Assembly (NCBI GenBank): GCA_035646535.1
Contig: DASRPD010000048.1
Location: forward strand, 1-15,057
Direction: 5' to 3'
Source: DASRPD01 sp035646535
Lineage (GTDB): Bacteria > Actinomycetota > Acidimicrobiia > IMCC26256 > JANYLB01
Length of the DNA stretch: 15,057 nt
Shown here: positions 1-6,553 of the stretch, piece after piece
How the letters are laid out: each line of letters opens with the position of its first letter
Position numbering within the stretch: position 1 is the stretch's first letter
Made by a program: the position numbers and the translations under genes
The notes under the pieces: model-generated
Database searches by the model: none
What the model saw: only the letters and a program-made list of their open reading frames with translations
Told to the model about the DNA's origin: nothing

Positions 1-1005
1 CCTCACGAGCTGAGCACCGCTCGGGGCAAGGACACCGGTATCGACGTCGATCGCATCGTGTTGTCGTCCGCGGCGGGAGGTGAGGCCGTGTCGGTCGCCG
101 AGCTGACCGGCGCCTCGTCCGAGCCGGCCATCAGCTCGACCGAGCCGGCCACGCGCACGGACCCCGGTGTGCCGGAGATCAGGGTGACGAGCTCCGGTCG
201 AGACCGAGTCACCGCTCGGGTCGCCGGTGCGGAGTCCCCGTTCTGGATGGTGCTGGGTCAGAGCCAGAACGCCGGGTGGCGGGCCGAGCTCGAGGGCACC
301 GACGGCACCGTTGACCTCGGCGGCTCGACCCTCGTGGACGGCTACGCCAACGGCTGGCTCGTACGGCCGCCGCCGGGCGGCGGGCCGTTCACGATCCGGA
401 TGCGATGGGCGCCCCAACGGGTGGTCAATGCCGCGCTTGCCGTCTCGGCCGTCGCCATCGTCGTCGCGCTGGCCATCGCGGTCGTGACCGGCGTTCGTTC
501 CCGCCGTCGGCGCCGCAACACCGCCGCGCCGGGCGGTGTGATCGTGAGCGGCTTGATTGTGAGCGGCGCTGTCGTGAGCGGAGCGGTCGTGGGCGGGCCG
601 GAGGGCAGGGCCAAAGCCGCGCTCGAGGATCTCGCGCCGAGCCCGGGTGCGCCACCCGTGCCCGAGGGTTCCGGCTGGGCGCCGGCGATCGGACTGGGCG
701 TCTTCGGCGCGGTCGTGGCCGGGCTGCTGCTCCAGCCGTGGGCGGGCCTTGTCGTCGGTCCGGCGGCGCTCGTGGCTGTGCGGGTCCGCCGGGCGCGGCC
801 GGCGCTGGCGCTGTTCCCGGCCGTCGCCGTCGCCGCGTGTGGCCTCTACATCGCGGTCCAGCAGCACCGCCACCGGTTCGCCCCCAAGTTCGAATGGCCC
901 ACGTTCTTCGGCCGGGTCAACCAGCTGGCCTGGCTCGCGGTTCTCGTGCTCGCGGTCGGAGCGGCGGCCGAGATCGTCGCCCGACGGCGTTCCCAGCGGA
1001 GCTGA
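1..1005 (+). CDS. C-terminal part of AftD-like arabinofuranosyltransferase (5' end outside window)
   Basis: The reading frame is open from base 1, so this is the 3' end of a longer gene. The visible 334 residues begin with a beta-rich extracytoplasmic segment. It contains a phrase like FWMVLGQSQNAGWRAEL followed by LVDGYANGWLV, a pattern I associate with the C-terminal region of mycobacterial alpha-(1->3)-arabinofuranosyltransferases (AftD type), which build cell-wall arabinan from decaprenyl-phosphoarabinose. Next come a hydrophobic helix (bases about 421-492), an RSRRRRR stop-transfer stretch, a loop with a pentapeptide repeat (IVSGL, IVSGA, VVSGA, VVGGP), and three more hydrophobic segments ending in RRRSQRS. 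The catalytic GT-C part would lie upstream and cannot be checked here. The family call rests on the C-terminal pattern only; another large membrane glycosyltransferase is possible. Confidence 0.6.
   Translation, partial: PHELSTARGKDTGIDVDRIVLSSAAGGEAVSVAELTGASSEPAISSTEPATRTDPGVPEIRVTSSGRDRVTARVAGAESPFWMVLGQSQNAGWRAELEGTDGTVDLGGSTLVDGYANGWLVRPPPGGGPFTIRMRWAPQRVVNAALAVSAVAIVVALAIAVVTGVRSRRRRRNTAAPGGVIVSGLIVSGAVVSGAVVGGPEGRAKAALEDLAPSPGAPPVPEGSGWAPAIGLGVFGAVVAGLLLQPWAGLVVGPAALVAVRVRRARPALALFPAVAVAACGLYIAVQQHRHRFAPKFEWPTFFGRVNQLAWLAVLVLAVGAAAEIVARRRSQRS
541..600 (+). repeat. Four 15-nt tandem repeats inside the arabinofuranosyltransferase-like gene
   Basis: Exactly four 15-nt units (541-555, 556-570, 571-585, 586-600) follow the pattern (a/g)t(c/t)gtg(a/g)gcgg(n)n(n)g. 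They encode the pentapeptides IVSGL, IVSGA, VVSGA and VVGGP. The array sits just after the first transmembrane helix and its arginine cluster, so it forms part of a loop. Being in multiples of three, gain or loss of units would keep the frame. Confidence 0.75.
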
Positions 1006-1007
1006 CG

Positions 1008-1271
1008 CCTCCGTCATATGCGGCTCTACGCGCCCAAGCCGGCGACGCCGAGGTCAGCCAGGACGACTGCGACCTCGGTGGCATCAGCGTCCTCGAGATC
1101 GGTGACGACGGGACCGGGACCGCCACCACGATGGTGAAGTCCACCGACATCGGCGCCAACGCGCACGACTGCGGCGCGGCCGACACCCGCTGCTTCCTCA
1201 GCGTGGGTGAGCTGATCGCCGACGCGGATGCCGAGCGTTCCGAGGACATCGACATCACGTTCGCGTCCTAG
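1008..1271 (+). pseudogene. Neocarzinostatin-like C-terminal domain fragment
   Basis: Frame 3 downstream of the glycosyltransferase stop encodes about 85 residues ending at TAG 1269-1271. The segment resembles the C-terminal half of the neocarzinostatin family (immunoglobulin-like secreted chromoproteins). It has a cysteine in SQDDCDLGG, a GDDGTGTATTMV strand like the ADANGSASTSLTV strand of neocarzinostatin, then HDCGAADTRCFLSVGEL resembling the DCTTAACQVGLSD disulfide region, and a final SEDIDITFAS like PEGVAISF. No ATG or GTG in this frame provides a plausible start. There is no signal peptide, the first half of the domain is absent, and further upstream this frame is only the out-of-frame shadow of the glycosyltransferase. 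I read it as a 5'-truncated remnant. A short functional protein with an unusual start is less likely. Confidence 0.5.
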
Positions 1272-1293
1272 CCGAGGCGTCGCAGGCTGCGCC

Positions 1294-1299
1294 TAGGGT
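1294..1299 (+). promoter_or_regulatory. -10 box of a probable leaderless promoter for the O-methyltransferase
   Basis: TAGGGT lies 6 nt before the ATG at 1306, which places the transcription start at or next to the start codon. No separate Shine-Dalgarno sequence with normal spacing and no clear -35 element is visible. The same TAGnnT arrangement precedes three other genes in this window. Confidence 0.5.
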
Positions 1300-1305
1300 G
1301 AGGGG

Positions 1306-2010
1306 ATGACCGAGCCCAAGTCGTTCTTTCTCTCACCCGAAGGCCAGCGCTACCTCGTCGACCACGGCGCGACCCCCGACGAGACCCAGGCCGCGCTCAT
1401 CGCCGAGACCGCCGACCTCGGTGGGATCTCGATGATGCAGATCTCGCCGGAGCAGGGCGCGTTCATGACCCTGCTCACCCGCCTCGTCGGGGCGCGCCGC
1501 GCGGTGGAGGTCGGCACCTTCACGGGTTACTCGGCGCTGTGCATCGCCCGGGGCCTCCCGGCCGACGGGCAGTTGCTCTGCTGTGACGTCAGCGAGGAGT
1601 GGACCGCAGTCGCACGGCGTCACTGGGACGCGGCCGGGGTGTCCGACAAGATCGACCTTCGGATCGGCCCGGCGCTCGACACGCTGCGCGCGCTGGCCGA
1701 CGAGCCGACGTTCGACCTCGCGTTCATCGACGCGGACAAGCCGACGTACCCGGCCTACTACGAGGAGGTGCTCCGGCGCCTCCGTCCGGGTGGCGTGATA
1801 CTGGTGGACAATGTGTTGTGGGGTGGCGCGGTGATCGAGCCGACGGTCGACGACGAGAACACCAACGCGATCCGTGCCTTCAACCGCATGATCGCCGACG
1901 ATCCCCGCGTCGACAGCGTCATCCTCACCGTGGGCGACGGGCTCACCGTCGCCCGAAAGCGCGACGGCGCGCCCGCCGAGCACGCGCCCGCCGAGAACGC
2001 GTCCGTCTAG
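1306..2010 (+). CDS. SAM-dependent O-methyltransferase (caffeoyl-CoA O-methyltransferase-like family)
   Basis: This 234-residue cytosolic enzyme should transfer a methyl group from S-adenosylmethionine to a hydroxyl, usually a catechol or another aromatic or hydroxy substrate, with a divalent metal. Visible are the SAM-binding motif VEVGTFTGYSAL (residues 67-78), the acidic CCDVSEEW that would contact the adenosine (92-99), the metal-site motif FIDADK (140-145) with Asp142 and Asp144, and VDNVLWGG (167-174) supplying Asp168 and Asn169. The length fits the bacterial cation-dependent O-methyltransferase family. The C-terminal 15 residues (GAPAEHAPAENASV) look like an unstructured tail. The ATG is supported by a -10 box directly upstream. 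The gene stands alone; its stop overlaps the stop of the convergent aldolase. The substrate cannot be told from sequence. Confidence 0.9.
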   Translation: MTEPKSFFLSPEGQRYLVDHGATPDETQAALIAETADLGGISMMQISPEQGAFMTLLTRLVGARRAVEVGTFTGYSALCIARGLPADGQLLCCDVSEEWTAVARRHWDAAGVSDKIDLRIGPALDTLRALADEPTFDLAFIDADKPTYPAYYEEVLRRLRPGGVILVDNVLWGGAVIEPTVDDENTNAIRAFNRMIADDPRVDSVILTVGDGLTVARKRDGAPAEHAPAENASV

Positions 2011-2666
2011 AACTTGCCGGTTCGCCCGTAGCGGTAGTAGCCGGCAAAGGTCTCGTTCACATCGGCCGGGATCGGGACGATCTCACCGAGCAGCCGCGCG
2101 CCCCAGACGATCTCCGCGGTGCGTTCCACGAGGTGGGCGACGTGCAGCACCTGCTTGGGGTCCTTGCCCACTGCGAAGAGCCCGTGGTTGGCCATGAGGA
2201 CCGCCGCCCGGTCGCGCACGCGCCGGGCGACCTCTTCGCCGAGCTCGTCGGTGCCGGTGGTGCGGTAGTCGGCGCACTCGACGTCGCCACCCACGAACAC
2301 GACGAACTCTTCGATCACCGCGGGGATCGGCTGGCGCGTGAGCGCGAACATCGTGGCGAACTTGGCGTGGCAGTGCATCGTCGCGTTGATCTCGGGGTGG
2401 AGGCCCAGCGCGCCGAGATGGAGCGCCTTCTCGGTCGTGGGGCTCCGCTCACCTTCGAGGACGTTGCCGTCGAGGTCGCAGACCACGAGGTCGTCGAGGG
2501 TCATCTCGAGGTAGTCGACGCTCGAGGGTGTGAGCACGGCATTGCCGTCGGGCAAGCGCGCCGCGAGGTTCCCGGCCGTCCCTTCGACCAGGCCGGATCG
2601 GAGCATCTCCTGGGCGGCCCGCAGCACCTGCTCCTTGACCGCGAGGATCTCGGCCGCGTTGCTCAC
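2007..2666 (-). CDS. Class II aldolase/adducin family protein (fuculose-phosphate-aldolase-like)
   Basis: This 219-residue protein belongs to the zinc-dependent class II aldolases typified by L-fuculose-1-phosphate aldolase, which cleave phosphorylated or free sugar derivatives through an enediolate. It has the phosphate/substrate loop GTAGN (29-33), TPSS (46-49), the catalytic-type Glu79 in TTEKALH, the zinc ligands His98 and His100 in MHCHAKFAT, and the third zinc ligand His161 in ANHGL. All key residues of an active enzyme are present. It starts with GTG at 2666, and GTGA overlaps the stop of the dehydrogenase upstream on the same strand, so the two are probably translationally coupled. 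The pair suggests oxidation of a sugar acid or polyol followed by retro-aldol cleavage. The substrate is not identifiable; a decarboxylase of the same fold is an alternative. Confidence 0.87.
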   Translation of the reverse strand: MSNAAEILAVKEQVLRAAQEMLRSGLVEGTAGNLAARLPDGNAVLTPSSVDYLEMTLDDLVVCDLDGNVLEGERSPTTEKALHLGALGLHPEINATMHCHAKFATMFALTRQPIPAVIEEFVVFVGGDVECADYRTTGTDELGEEVARRVRDRAAVLMANHGLFAVGKDPKQVLHVAHLVERTAEIVWGARLLGEIVPIPADVNETFAGYYRYGRTGKF

Positions 2667-3640
2667 GCGAGCACCTCCGGGTTGCAGATGTGGGTGGGTC
2701 GCTCTCCGGCGAGGAGCCGCCGGAGGTCATCGGCGATGAGGCGCGAGTGATTGGCCTCGGTGTCGTAGGTCGCGCCGCCGATGTGGGGAGTGAGCACGAC
2801 GTTGGGCATCGCGCACAGCGGATGATCGATGGGCAGGTTCTCGCCGACGAAGTGGTCGAGGCCGGCACCGCCCAGATGGCCGAGCACGAGCGAGTCGACG
2901 AGCGCGTCGGTGTCGTGCAGCTGGGCCCGGGCGCTGTTCACGTACAGGGCGCCCTCCCGCATGCGGGCGAACTGGCCGGCACCCATGAGCCCCTCGGTCT
3001 CGGGGGTGACCTTGGCGTGCATCGACACGACGTCTGATTCTTCGAGGAGCTGATCCAAGGAGTGGGTGGCCTCCGGGTTGTACGGGTCGTACGCGATCAC
3101 CCGCATTCCGAGGCCCTCGAGGCGCCATCGTGTGGCCTGGCCGACGGCGCCGAGCCCGACGAGGCCGGCGGTGCGGCCCGCGAGCTGCCATGCCCGGAAG
3201 CGCTGGTAGGGGATGGTGCCGTTGCTCCACACCTCGCCCGCCCGTACGTCGAGGTCGGCGCGGACGAGCCCCCGGTTGACCGCGAACACCAGCGCGATGG
3301 TCATCTCGGCCACGGCGTCGGCGTTGCGCCCGGGAGCGTGCAGCACGGGGATCCCCTTGGCCGTCGCCGCCGGGATGTCGACGTTGTTCGGGTCACCGCG
3401 ACACGACCCGATGGCGAGCAAGCCAAGGTCCAGCACCGGTCCCTTGACCGAGTCGCTCTCGACGATCAGCAGATCGGCGCCTTCGGCCTCGATCCGTGCG
3501 GCCAGGTCCTCGGCGTTGTAGAGACGGAGTGGCCGGTGGTCGATCCACGGGTCGAGGACGACGTCGGCGATGCTCTGGAGGGTGTCGAGCCCTTCGCCGC
3601 GGAAGGGAGCGGTCACGAGCGCTTTCGGTCGGTCGGTCAC
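2663..3640 (-). CDS. D-isomer-specific 2-hydroxyacid dehydrogenase (phosphoglycerate dehydrogenase-like)
   Basis: This 325-residue NAD(P)-dependent dehydrogenase should interconvert a 2-hydroxy acid and a 2-keto acid. It shows the Rossmann motif GLGAVG (162-167), Asp185 as the probable NAD-ribose acidic residue, and the catalytic triad Arg238 (VNSARAQLHD), Glu267 (FVGENLPIDHPL) and His286 (LTPHIGGAT). It lacks the C-terminal ACT/regulatory domains of true SerA, so serine biosynthesis is not favoured. Residues 78-88 read GSCRGDPNNVD instead of the more usual form around a glycine-tyrosine-aspartate, which fits SerA-like enzymes of sugar-acid operons. Translation starts at GTG 3640, and the stop overlaps the aldolase start by 4 nt (GTGA). 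Together they look like a two-gene catabolic operon; the substrate is unknown. Confidence 0.87.
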   Translation of the reverse strand: MTDRPKALVTAPFRGEGLDTLQSIADVVLDPWIDHRPLRLYNAEDLAARIEAEGADLLIVESDSVKGPVLDLGLLAIGSCRGDPNNVDIPAATAKGIPVLHAPGRNADAVAEMTIALVFAVNRGLVRADLDVRAGEVWSNGTIPYQRFRAWQLAGRTAGLVGLGAVGQATRWRLEGLGMRVIAYDPYNPEATHSLDQLLEESDVVSMHAKVTPETEGLMGAGQFARMREGALYVNSARAQLHDTDALVDSLVLGHLGGAGLDHFVGENLPIDHPLCAMPNVVLTPHIGGATYDTEANHSRLIADDLRRLLAGERPTHICNPEVLA

Positions 3641-3658
3641 TGATCGAGTCTCGCACGA

Positions 3659-3678
3659 ACCTGACTACCGTGTCAGGT
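3659..3678. promoter_or_regulatory. Perfect 7-bp inverted repeat, candidate operator in a divergent intergenic region
   Basis: ACCTGAC and GTCAGGT are separated by 6 nt (taccgt). The palindrome lies 19 nt before the hydroxyacid dehydrogenase start. Its spacer contains TACCGT, a possible -10 for the plus strand, and the minus-strand reading contains TAGTCA. Position and symmetry fit a dimeric repressor site controlling the dehydrogenase/aldolase pair, the thiolase-like gene, or both. No regulator gene is adjacent. Confidence 0.45.
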
Positions 3679-3707
3679 GTCCGGAGACCGCGGAACGGGT
3701 GTCGTGT

Positions 3708-3793
3708 GGAGCGAGTGTGATGCGGAGCGAGCGGAACGGTCCTGGTGTGGAGCGAGCGGTCGCGAGTGAGGCTGCCTTCTGATGGGGAGCGAG
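3708..3793 (+). repeat. Four dispersed GGAGCGAG repeats upstream of the thiolase-like gene
   Basis: GGAGCGAG occurs at 3708-3715, 3724-3731, 3749-3756 and 3786-3793. Most copies are embedded in a longer tgGAGCGAGCGGaac pattern, and cggaac(g) appears once more near 3691. Intervals are 16, 25 and 37 nt. The last copy lies inside the first codons of the longest thiolase ORF, one reason to prefer a start downstream of it. Function unknown. Confidence 0.6.
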
Positions 3794-3814
3794 CGGAACA
3801 ATCTTGGAGGTGGT

Positions 3815-5248
3815 GTGGGCCCGTGCATCGTGGGGGTGGCCAACCACACGTGGCGGGAGGACGCTCCGGAGCCCCTCGACATGTGGGCCCGCGTCGCCCG
3901 CGAGGCTGCTGCGGACGCGGGCTCTTCGGTGCTCACGGCGGTGGACGCGCTCGACGTCGTGTTCACCCAGACATGGCAGTACGACGACCCGGCGGGGCGC
4001 GTCGCCGAGCGGCTCGGGATCACCCCGCGCCGGGCGAGGTATTCGGGGATCGGCGGGACCACGCCGCAGGTGCTTGTCCAGGATGCGGTGACCCGGATCT
4101 TGGATGGTGAGTCCGAGGTGGCGTTGGTGTGCGGCGCCGAGGCGTTGGCCACCCAGCGCCGGTGGCGCAAGGCAGGGGAGCGATTCCCGTACTCGTTCAA
4201 GCCGGCCGAGAAGCGCCCGTTTCCCTGGGAGGCGCCGTTCCATCCGGCCGAGGTCGCTCACGATGTGTTCCAGGCGTGGCTGACGTTCGCGATGTTCGAC
4301 AACGCCCGCCGGGCCCGTCTCGGCGTCGGTCTCGATGAGTACCGGGCGCAGCTCGGGGCGCAGTGGGCGCGCTTCACCGACGTCGCCGCCGCGAACCCCG
4401 ACGCCTGGTTCCGGACCCGGCGCACCGCGGAGGAGATCATCACACCGACGGCGGACAACCGGATGGTCGGCTACCCGTACACCAAGTACATGGTGTCGAT
4501 CATGGACGTGGACATGGCCGCCGCAGTCGTCATCGCATCGGACGACGCCGCCGACCGCCTCGGTGTTCCTCGGGACCGCCGCGTCTATCTGCGCGGCTGG
4601 GCCTACGCAACCGATCCTGTCTACGTGGCCGAGCATCCCGACCTGGCGCGCTCGCCGGCGATGGAATGGGCGAGTCAGGCCGCGCTGGCCGGTGCGGGCG
4701 TGGGGATCGACGAGGTCGCTCACCTCGACCTGTACTCGTGCTTCGCCTCGTCGGTGAATCTCGCGCGCGACGCGCTCGGGCTCGAACCCGACGACCCGCG
4801 GGGTTTCACCGTCACCGGGGGTCTGCCGTACCACGGGGGCGCGGGGAGTGACTACCTGGCGCATTCGATCGCCACGATGGTGCGCGTGCTGCGGAAGGAC
4901 CCCCGCGCGTTCGGGTTGGTGAGCGGGGTCGGGATGCACATGACGAAGCACGTCTTCGGGGTGTACTCGGCGACGCCCGGCGCGGTGACGCCGCCCGAGG
5001 CGAGCCCCGATCCGGTGACCGTGCCGATCGTCGAGCGCCACGAGGGCCCGGCCACGGTCGCGGCGTACACCGTGGTGCACGGCTCGGACGGAGCGCCCGA
5101 CTGGGGGGTGGCGGTGTGCGACGTGGCGGGTGGGCGTTGCTACGCGCGTTTCGACGATCCGGGGGTCATGGCCGAGGCGGAGAGGTGCGAGCTCGTCGGT
5201 CGGCCGGTCAGCGTGGTGACCGACGGCACCGTGAATCGCTTGGCCTGA
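3815..5248 (+). CDS. Thiolase-like protein (SCP2/TLP1-type) with C-terminal extension and no catalytic cysteines
   Basis: The protein (477 residues from GTG 3815) has a thiolase fold. A GVANHTW N-terminal strand is followed by YSGIGGTTPQVLVQDA (residues about 77-92), where classical thiolases carry the nucleophilic Cys; here Thr-Thr occupies that place. The GGLPYHGGAGSDYLAHS motif (335-351) supplies the conserved His, and the second Cys motif is replaced by SGVGMH. The last ~80 residues resemble the extra C-terminal domain of mycobacterial thiolase-like protein 1. Loss of both cysteines argues against acetyl-CoA acetyltransferase activity and for another acyl-CoA or sterol/lipid role. I chose GTG 3815 because GGAGG (3806-3810) precedes it and because the 11 extra codons from ATG 3782 come from an intergenic repeat. 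The gene converges on the acyl-CoA dehydrogenase. Confidence 0.8.
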   Translation: MGPCIVGVANHTWREDAPEPLDMWARVAREAAADAGSSVLTAVDALDVVFTQTWQYDDPAGRVAERLGITPRRARYSGIGGTTPQVLVQDAVTRILDGESEVALVCGAEALATQRRWRKAGERFPYSFKPAEKRPFPWEAPFHPAEVAHDVFQAWLTFAMFDNARRARLGVGLDEYRAQLGAQWARFTDVAAANPDAWFRTRRTAEEIITPTADNRMVGYPYTKYMVSIMDVDMAAAVVIASDDAADRLGVPRDRRVYLRGWAYATDPVYVAEHPDLARSPAMEWASQAALAGAGVGIDEVAHLDLYSCFASSVNLARDALGLEPDDPRGFTVTGGLPYHGGAGSDYLAHSIATMVRVLRKDPRAFGLVSGVGMHMTKHVFGVYSATPGAVTPPEASPDPVTVPIVERHEGPATVAAYTVVHGSDGAPDWGVAVCDVAGGRCYARFDDPGVMAEAERCELVGRPVSVVTDGTVNRLA

Positions 5249-5288
5249 ACCGCCTGGCCTGAAGCGGCTGTCCTGAAGCGGCGGGGCC
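5232..5288 (+). repeat. 14-nt tandem repeat spanning the thiolase-like gene stop codon
   Basis: Three 14-nt units (5232-5245, 5246-5259, 5260-5273) and a 15-nt fourth (5274-5288) follow TGAANCGNCTGGCC. The annotated stop TGA (5246-5248) is the first triplet of the second unit. The rest of the gap to the convergent acyl-CoA dehydrogenase holds no clear terminator. Confidence 0.7.
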
Positions 5289-5321
5289 GGGTCGACGCGA
5301 GGGCGGTCGCGCGGTGACGGC

Positions 5322-6470
5322 TCAGGTCCCGCGGGGGAGCCCCAGGACGCGCCTCGCAAGGACGTTCTTGTTCACCTGGGTCGTACCGCCGGCAATGGTG
5401 AGCGAGCGCATGGAGACGCGATCGCGGCCCCACCGGCCGGTGTTGGCCTCGAATCCGAGTACCTCACCGGCTGTCTCACCGAGGTGTTGGGTGGCCTCGC
5501 TCCAGACGAGCTTGGCGATGCTCGACTCGGGGCCAGGCGCGTCGCCGCGCAGCGCGCTGGAGATCGCCCGTTCGCTCAGGAGCTTCAGCAGCTCGCCTTC
5601 GAGGTAGACGCGCGCGAGCTTCTGACGCACGACGGGATCCCGGTCGAGGCCGCGCGCGGCGGCCTCGTCGACCAGCTCGAGGATCGTGGCGCGCAGGCCG
5701 AGATGCAGGTTGGCGACGGTGCCGCGTTCGTAGGTGAGGGTGGTCATGGCGACTCGCCAGCCCTCGTTGATCGGTCCGAGGAGGGCATCGGCCGGGACCC
5801 GCACATCGGTGAAGAAGATCTCGCTGAACTCGTGCTCGCCGGTGATCGTGGTCAACGGTCGTACCTCGATGCCCGGTAGCGACAGGTCGACGAGCAGGCA
5901 CGAGATGCCCCGGTGCTTCGGGACGTCGGGGTTCGTGCGCACGAGCAGCTCGCAGTAGTGCGCGACGTGGCCGAGGGTGTTCCAGGTCTTCTGGCCGTTC
6001 ACGACGAAGCAGTCGCCGTCGATGACGGCTCGGGTCTTCAGCGAGGCCAGATCAGAGCCCGCGTCGGGTTCGGAGAAGCCTTGGCACCAGATGTCGTCGC
6101 CGGTCAGCATCCGGGGCAGCAGGCTTCGCCGCTGCTCGTCGGTGCCGTGCTCGATGATCGCGGGGGCGATGTTGGAGAGGCCGATCGGGTTGAGTGTTCC
6201 CGGTGCGCCGGCGCGGTGCATCTCTTCGGCGAAGACGACCTGTTCCATGACACCGGCGCCTCGGCCTCCGTAGGCCTCCGGCCAAGCGATCGCCGCGTAG
6301 CGAGCTTCGGCAAGCAGGTGATTCCACGTGCGGAGCCGTTCGATCTGGTCGGGGCCCATCTCCATCGAGTAGCTGCCGTCGCCGCGGCCGTCGTCGGTGA
6401 GGTGCTCGTCGAGCCAGGCGCGGAACTCGGCGCGAAACGCCTCGGCTTCGGGCGGGTAGGTGAAGTCCAT
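5322..6470 (-). CDS. Acyl-CoA dehydrogenase (FadE-type)
   Basis: This 382-residue flavoprotein should introduce the alpha,beta double bond into an acyl-CoA and pass electrons to electron-transfer flavoprotein. It has an N-terminal helical domain, the FAD/substrate motif WCQGFSEPDAGSDLA (128-142), VVNGQKTWNT (156-165), and a C-terminal GGTTQVNKNVLARRVLGLPR (361-380). The Glu of the medium-chain type (YEGT) is replaced by Gly at 361. A candidate base is Glu248 in LTYERG, which aligns with Glu254 of isovaleryl-CoA dehydrogenase; that alignment was done by eye. A branched-chain or long-chain-type substrate is therefore possible but unproven. ATG 6470 overlaps the stop of a 27-codon upstream ORF as TGATG, indicating coupled translation. 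Confidence 0.93.
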   Translation of the reverse strand: MDFTYPPEAEAFRAEFRAWLDEHLTDDGRGDGSYSMEMGPDQIERLRTWNHLLAEARYAAIAWPEAYGGRGAGVMEQVVFAEEMHRAGAPGTLNPIGLSNIAPAIIEHGTDEQRRSLLPRMLTGDDIWCQGFSEPDAGSDLASLKTRAVIDGDCFVVNGQKTWNTLGHVAHYCELLVRTNPDVPKHRGISCLLVDLSLPGIEVRPLTTITGEHEFSEIFFTDVRVPADALLGPINEGWRVAMTTLTYERGTVANLHLGLRATILELVDEAAARGLDRDPVVRQKLARVYLEGELLKLLSERAISSALRGDAPGPESSIAKLVWSEATQHLGETAGEVLGFEANTGRWGRDRVSMRSLTIAGGTTQVNKNVLARRVLGLPRGT

Positions 6471-6553
6471 CAGGTGCCGATCCCGCCGCGGGCGAACGCA
6501 TGGGGTGTCACGGCCGCGCCGTGGCGGATGATGTCACCGACGAGGAGGCCCAT
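6470..6553 (-). pseudogene. 27-codon remnant resembling an acyl-CoA synthetase N-terminus
   Basis: ATG 6553 opens a 27-residue ORF beginning MGLLVGDIIRHGAAVTPHAF and ending ARGGIGT before TGA 6472-6470. The first 20 residues look like the start of an AMP-dependent acyl-CoA synthetase (helix, then a 'hGAxVTPhxxA' stretch before the usual GDRSLTFAEL-like strand). It stops before any catalytic motif. It is joined by TGATG overlaps to the cupin-like ORF upstream and the acyl-CoA dehydrogenase downstream. The simplest reading is an internal deletion that removed nearly all of a ligase gene but kept the operon coupling. Alternatively it is a short coupling peptide with chance similarity. Confidence 0.4.

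Noticed and set aside
405..1007. First two thirds of the frame that contains the neocarzinostatin-like fragment
   Set aside because: It overlaps the glycosyltransferase out of frame and has the Arg/Gly/Ala composition of a shadow; only the part after about 1008 looks protein-like.
1599..2750. A 383-codon plus-strand open frame
   Set aside because: It runs out of frame through the methyltransferase and antisense to the aldolase, both of which have complete active-site motifs.
3782..3814. Longer start of the thiolase-like gene at ATG 3782
   Set aside because: The extra 11 codons derive from an intergenic GGAGCGAG repeat, and GTG 3815 has a GGAGG element just upstream; still possible but less likely.
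5249..5321. Rho-independent terminator between the convergent thiolase-like and acyl-CoA dehydrogenase genes
   Set aside because: The region is a degenerate 14-nt tandem repeat followed by GC-rich sequence; no convincing stem with a T-run was found.
3665..5359. A 564-codon minus-strand open frame
   Set aside because: It lies antisense to the thiolase-like gene, is Arg/His/Pro-rich without family motifs, and is explained by GC-biased third positions of the real gene.
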